From the NCBI GenBank assembly GCA_036503065.1, contig DASXXM010000053.1, positions 1-52,486 of the forward strand: a stretch of DNA of 52,486 nucleotides, given 5' to 3'. The notes under the pieces are model-generated. The model was not told the DNA's origin and made no database searches. It saw nothing but the letters and a program-made list of their open reading frames with translations. Positions 50,716-52,486 of the stretch are shown one piece after another (the first letter of the stretch is position 1; each line of letters opens with the position of its first letter). The translations under genes were made by a program, and so were the position numbers. This DNA comes from DATEPR01 sp036503065. GTDB lineage: Bacteria; Actinomycetota; Actinomycetes; Mycobacteriales; Pseudonocardiaceae.

Positions 50716-52137
50716 ATGACGGACAGTCGGTCGGTGGCCGGACGGCGAGTGCATGCCTTCGGTGACGACGCACTGGGCGAGCACGACGCCGTGGCCATCG
50801 CCCGGCTCGTCGCCCGGGGGGAGCTGAGCCCGGACGAGGTGGCCGCCGCCGCGATCGCACGGGCCGCCGCGGTCGACGCGGACCTGCACGCCATCCAGTA
50901 CCCGGCCCACGACCGGCCGCGCCGGCCTGCCGCGGCGGTCGGCGCGCTGTACGGGGTTCCGACGTACGTCAAGGACAACACCGACGTCGCCGGTATGCCG
51001 ACCAACCACGGCACGTTCACCTACACCGCCGCCCCGGCCGCCCACGACGGCCGGTATGCCCGGCAGTACCTGAGCACCGGCATGACGGTGCTGGGCAAGA
51101 GCCGGATGCCGGAGTTCGGGCTCAACGCGAGCACCGAGTTCATGACCGCCGAGCCCACCCGCAACCCGTGGCACACCGGCTACTCGGTTGGCGCGTCCTC
51201 CGGTGGTGCCGCCGCTCTGGTGGCTGCCGGCGTCGTGCCGATCGCGCACGCCAACGACGGTGGCGGGTCGATCCGGATCCCGGCCGCGTGCGCCGGGCTG
51301 GTCGGCCTCAAGCCCAGCCGGGGGCGCACCGTGGACGGTGAGCAGGCGCGCAGCGTGCCGATCAACATGATCTCCGAGGGCGTCGTCACCCGGTCGGTTC
51401 GGGACACCGCGGCATTTCTGGCCGCCGAGGAGGACTTCTGGCGCAGTCCGGTGCTGCCGCCGATCGGCCTGGTCGAGGGCCCGGCTCGGCGGCGGCTGCG
51501 GATCGGTCTGATCCTGGACTCGATCACCGGGCCGGTGTGCCCGCAGACCAGGGCCACGGTGGAGAGCACCGCGGCCCTGCTGGAAAAGCTGGGCCACGAG
51601 GTGTCGCCCGTCGAGCTGCCGGTGGACATCCGGTTCGTCGGCGACTTCACGCTCTACTGGGGGCTGCTGGCCGGTGTGGTCGCGACGTTCGGCCGTCGCA
51701 CCTTGGATCGGGCGTTCGACGCGACCATGCTGGACGGTCTGACCGTCGGGTTGGCCCGGTATTACCGGCGGCATCTGGCCAGGACGCCGGCCGCGTTGTA
51801 CCGGCTGCGTCGGGTCCGGGACGCCTACGCCACCATGTTCCGCCGGCACGAGCTGGTGCTCTCGCCGGTGCTGGCGCACGTCACTCCGCAGCTGGGCCAT
51901 CTGAGCCCGACCGTGCCGTTCGACGAGTTGATCGACCGGTTGCATCGCTATGTCGCGTACACGCCGTTGAACAACATCGCCGGCACGCCGGCCATGTCGC
52001 TGCCGATGGGCGTGGCCACCGAGGGTGTGCCCATCGGTATCCAACTGTCGGCCGCTGCCGGGGACGAGCGGACGCTGCTGGAAACGGCGTTCGCCTTGGA
52101 GCAGGAACGGCCCTGGCCGCGCATCCAGGACTCCTGA
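50716..52137 (+). CDS. amidase signature family hydrolase
   Basis: A 473-residue amidase with the Ser-cisSer-Lys triad: Lys in PTYVKDNTDVAG, GASSGGAAALVAAG and Ser in GGSIRIPAACAGLVGLKPSRG. It hydrolyses an amide; the substrate is unknown. It lies 61 bp after the rox gene and might be cotranscribed, though no clear ribosome binding site is seen before ATG 50716. Confidence 0.9.
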   Translation: MTDSRSVAGRRVHAFGDDALGEHDAVAIARLVARGELSPDEVAAAAIARAAAVDADLHAIQYPAHDRPRRPAAAVGALYGVPTYVKDNTDVAGMPTNHGTFTYTAAPAAHDGRYARQYLSTGMTVLGKSRMPEFGLNASTEFMTAEPTRNPWHTGYSVGASSGGAAALVAAGVVPIAHANDGGGSIRIPAACAGLVGLKPSRGRTVDGEQARSVPINMISEGVVTRSVRDTAAFLAAEEDFWRSPVLPPIGLVEGPARRRLRIGLILDSITGPVCPQTRATVESTAALLEKLGHEVSPVELPVDIRFVGDFTLYWGLLAGVVATFGRRTLDRAFDATMLDGLTVGLARYYRRHLARTPAALYRLRRVRDAYATMFRRHELVLSPVLAHVTPQLGHLSPTVPFDELIDRLHRYVAYTPLNNIAGTPAMSLPMGVATEGVPIGIQLSAAAGDERTLLETAFALEQERPWPRIQDS

Positions 52138-52156
52138 CCCAGTGACGACGTTGCGA

Positions 52157-52486
52157 TCAGCCGTCGTCGCGGCAGAGGCAGAAGGGGTGACCGGCCGGGT
52201 CGATGAGCACCCGGACGTTGTCCTGCGGCTGGTGAGTGGCGAGCGAGGCGCCGAGTTCCACTGCTTCGGCGACTGCCGAGTCGAGGTCTCCGACCTGAAA
52301 GTCGAAGTGCATCATCGGGCGTTGCTGCCCGTCGGCGGGCGGCCACACGGGTGCCTGGTAGCCGGTCGCCTGCTGGAAAACGACGTAGATGGATCCCTCC
52401 GGAGCGGCGAGGATCGTCGTACCCGGCTCCTCGTGACCGATGGGCCATCCGACCAGTTCGGAGTAGAACCTCGCCAACGCGCCTGG
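52157..52486 (-). CDS. VOC/glyoxalase-like protein, N-terminus cut off
   Basis: The frame is open to the right edge, where it reads ALARFYSELVGWPIG, the usual start region of VOC proteins, so a few N-terminal residues are missing. The rest has MMHFDFQVGDLDSAVAEAVELGA and DPAGHPFCLCRDDG. It converges on the amidase gene, 19 bp away. Confidence 0.82.
   Translation of the reverse strand, partial: PGALARFYSELVGWPIGHEEPGTTILAAPEGSIYVVFQQATGYQAPVWPPADGQQRPMMHFDFQVGDLDSAVAEAVELGASLATHQPQDNVRVLIDPAGHPFCLCRDDG

Overview
The window is high-GC DNA with GTG/TTG starts, GGAGG-type ribosome binding sites, many ATGA/GTGA start-stop overlaps, LAL/TetR/LysR/MarR regulators and a rifamycin-type resistance locus. 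This points to a filamentous actinomycete, probably Pseudonocardiales or Streptomyces-like; the genus is inference. I saw no rRNA, tRNA, CRISPR, insertion sequence or origin.

Region 1 (2-1069) is the 3' part of a GNAT-DUF5662 fusion.

Region 2 (1279-28292) looks like one unusual biosynthetic gene cluster in two co-directional minus-strand operons, with a divergent ABC exporter between them. The left operon (13392 down to 1279) begins with three genes that match the known hydrazine-forming cassette of s56-p1/triacsin-type pathways: a SidA-like lysine N-hydroxylase, a DAO-type flavin oxidase and a cupin/methionyl-tRNA-synthetase-like fusion. They are followed by an acyl-adenylate ligase, a GNAT, an alpha/beta hydrolase, a JmjC-like oxygenase and two ATP-grasp ligases flanking an MFS exporter. 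The right operon (28292 down to 16626) has two radical SAM enzymes, a HAD-like protein, a GNAT, an M20 peptidase, an HprK-like kinase, a PqqD-type recognition protein, a CPBP membrane protein, two nucleotidyltransferases, an MFS transporter and an unknown protein. It also contains two very short genes (22 and 19 residues) with strong ribosome binding sites, each followed by a perfect 11-bp-stem hairpin. The 22-mer carries a lasso-leader-like YxxPxL motif, and both peptides share VSIRxA. No lasso cyclase, B2 protease, NRPS/PKS module or carrier protein is visible. My reading is a candidate RiPP-like system joined to hydrazine biosynthesis, which I do not recognise as described. The hydrazine part follows from known families; the peptide part and the link between the two are inference.

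Region 3 (28733-36167) holds a secreted chorismate mutase, a quinone oxidoreductase, an AraC regulator, a secreted M28 aminopeptidase, a VOC protein and two envelope proteins. Region 4 (36168-40344) looks like a MarR regulon (oxidoreductase, exported epoxide hydrolase, MFS) with three related operator-like sites. Region 5 (40421-48994) holds an SDR, LysR and LAL regulators, a tautomerase, a crotonase, a VOC protein, a small unknown protein and a TetR/luciferase-like pair with two matching palindromes. Region 6 (48995-52486) holds a rifampicin monooxygenase preceded by a rifamycin-associated element, an amidase and a VOC protein cut by the right edge.
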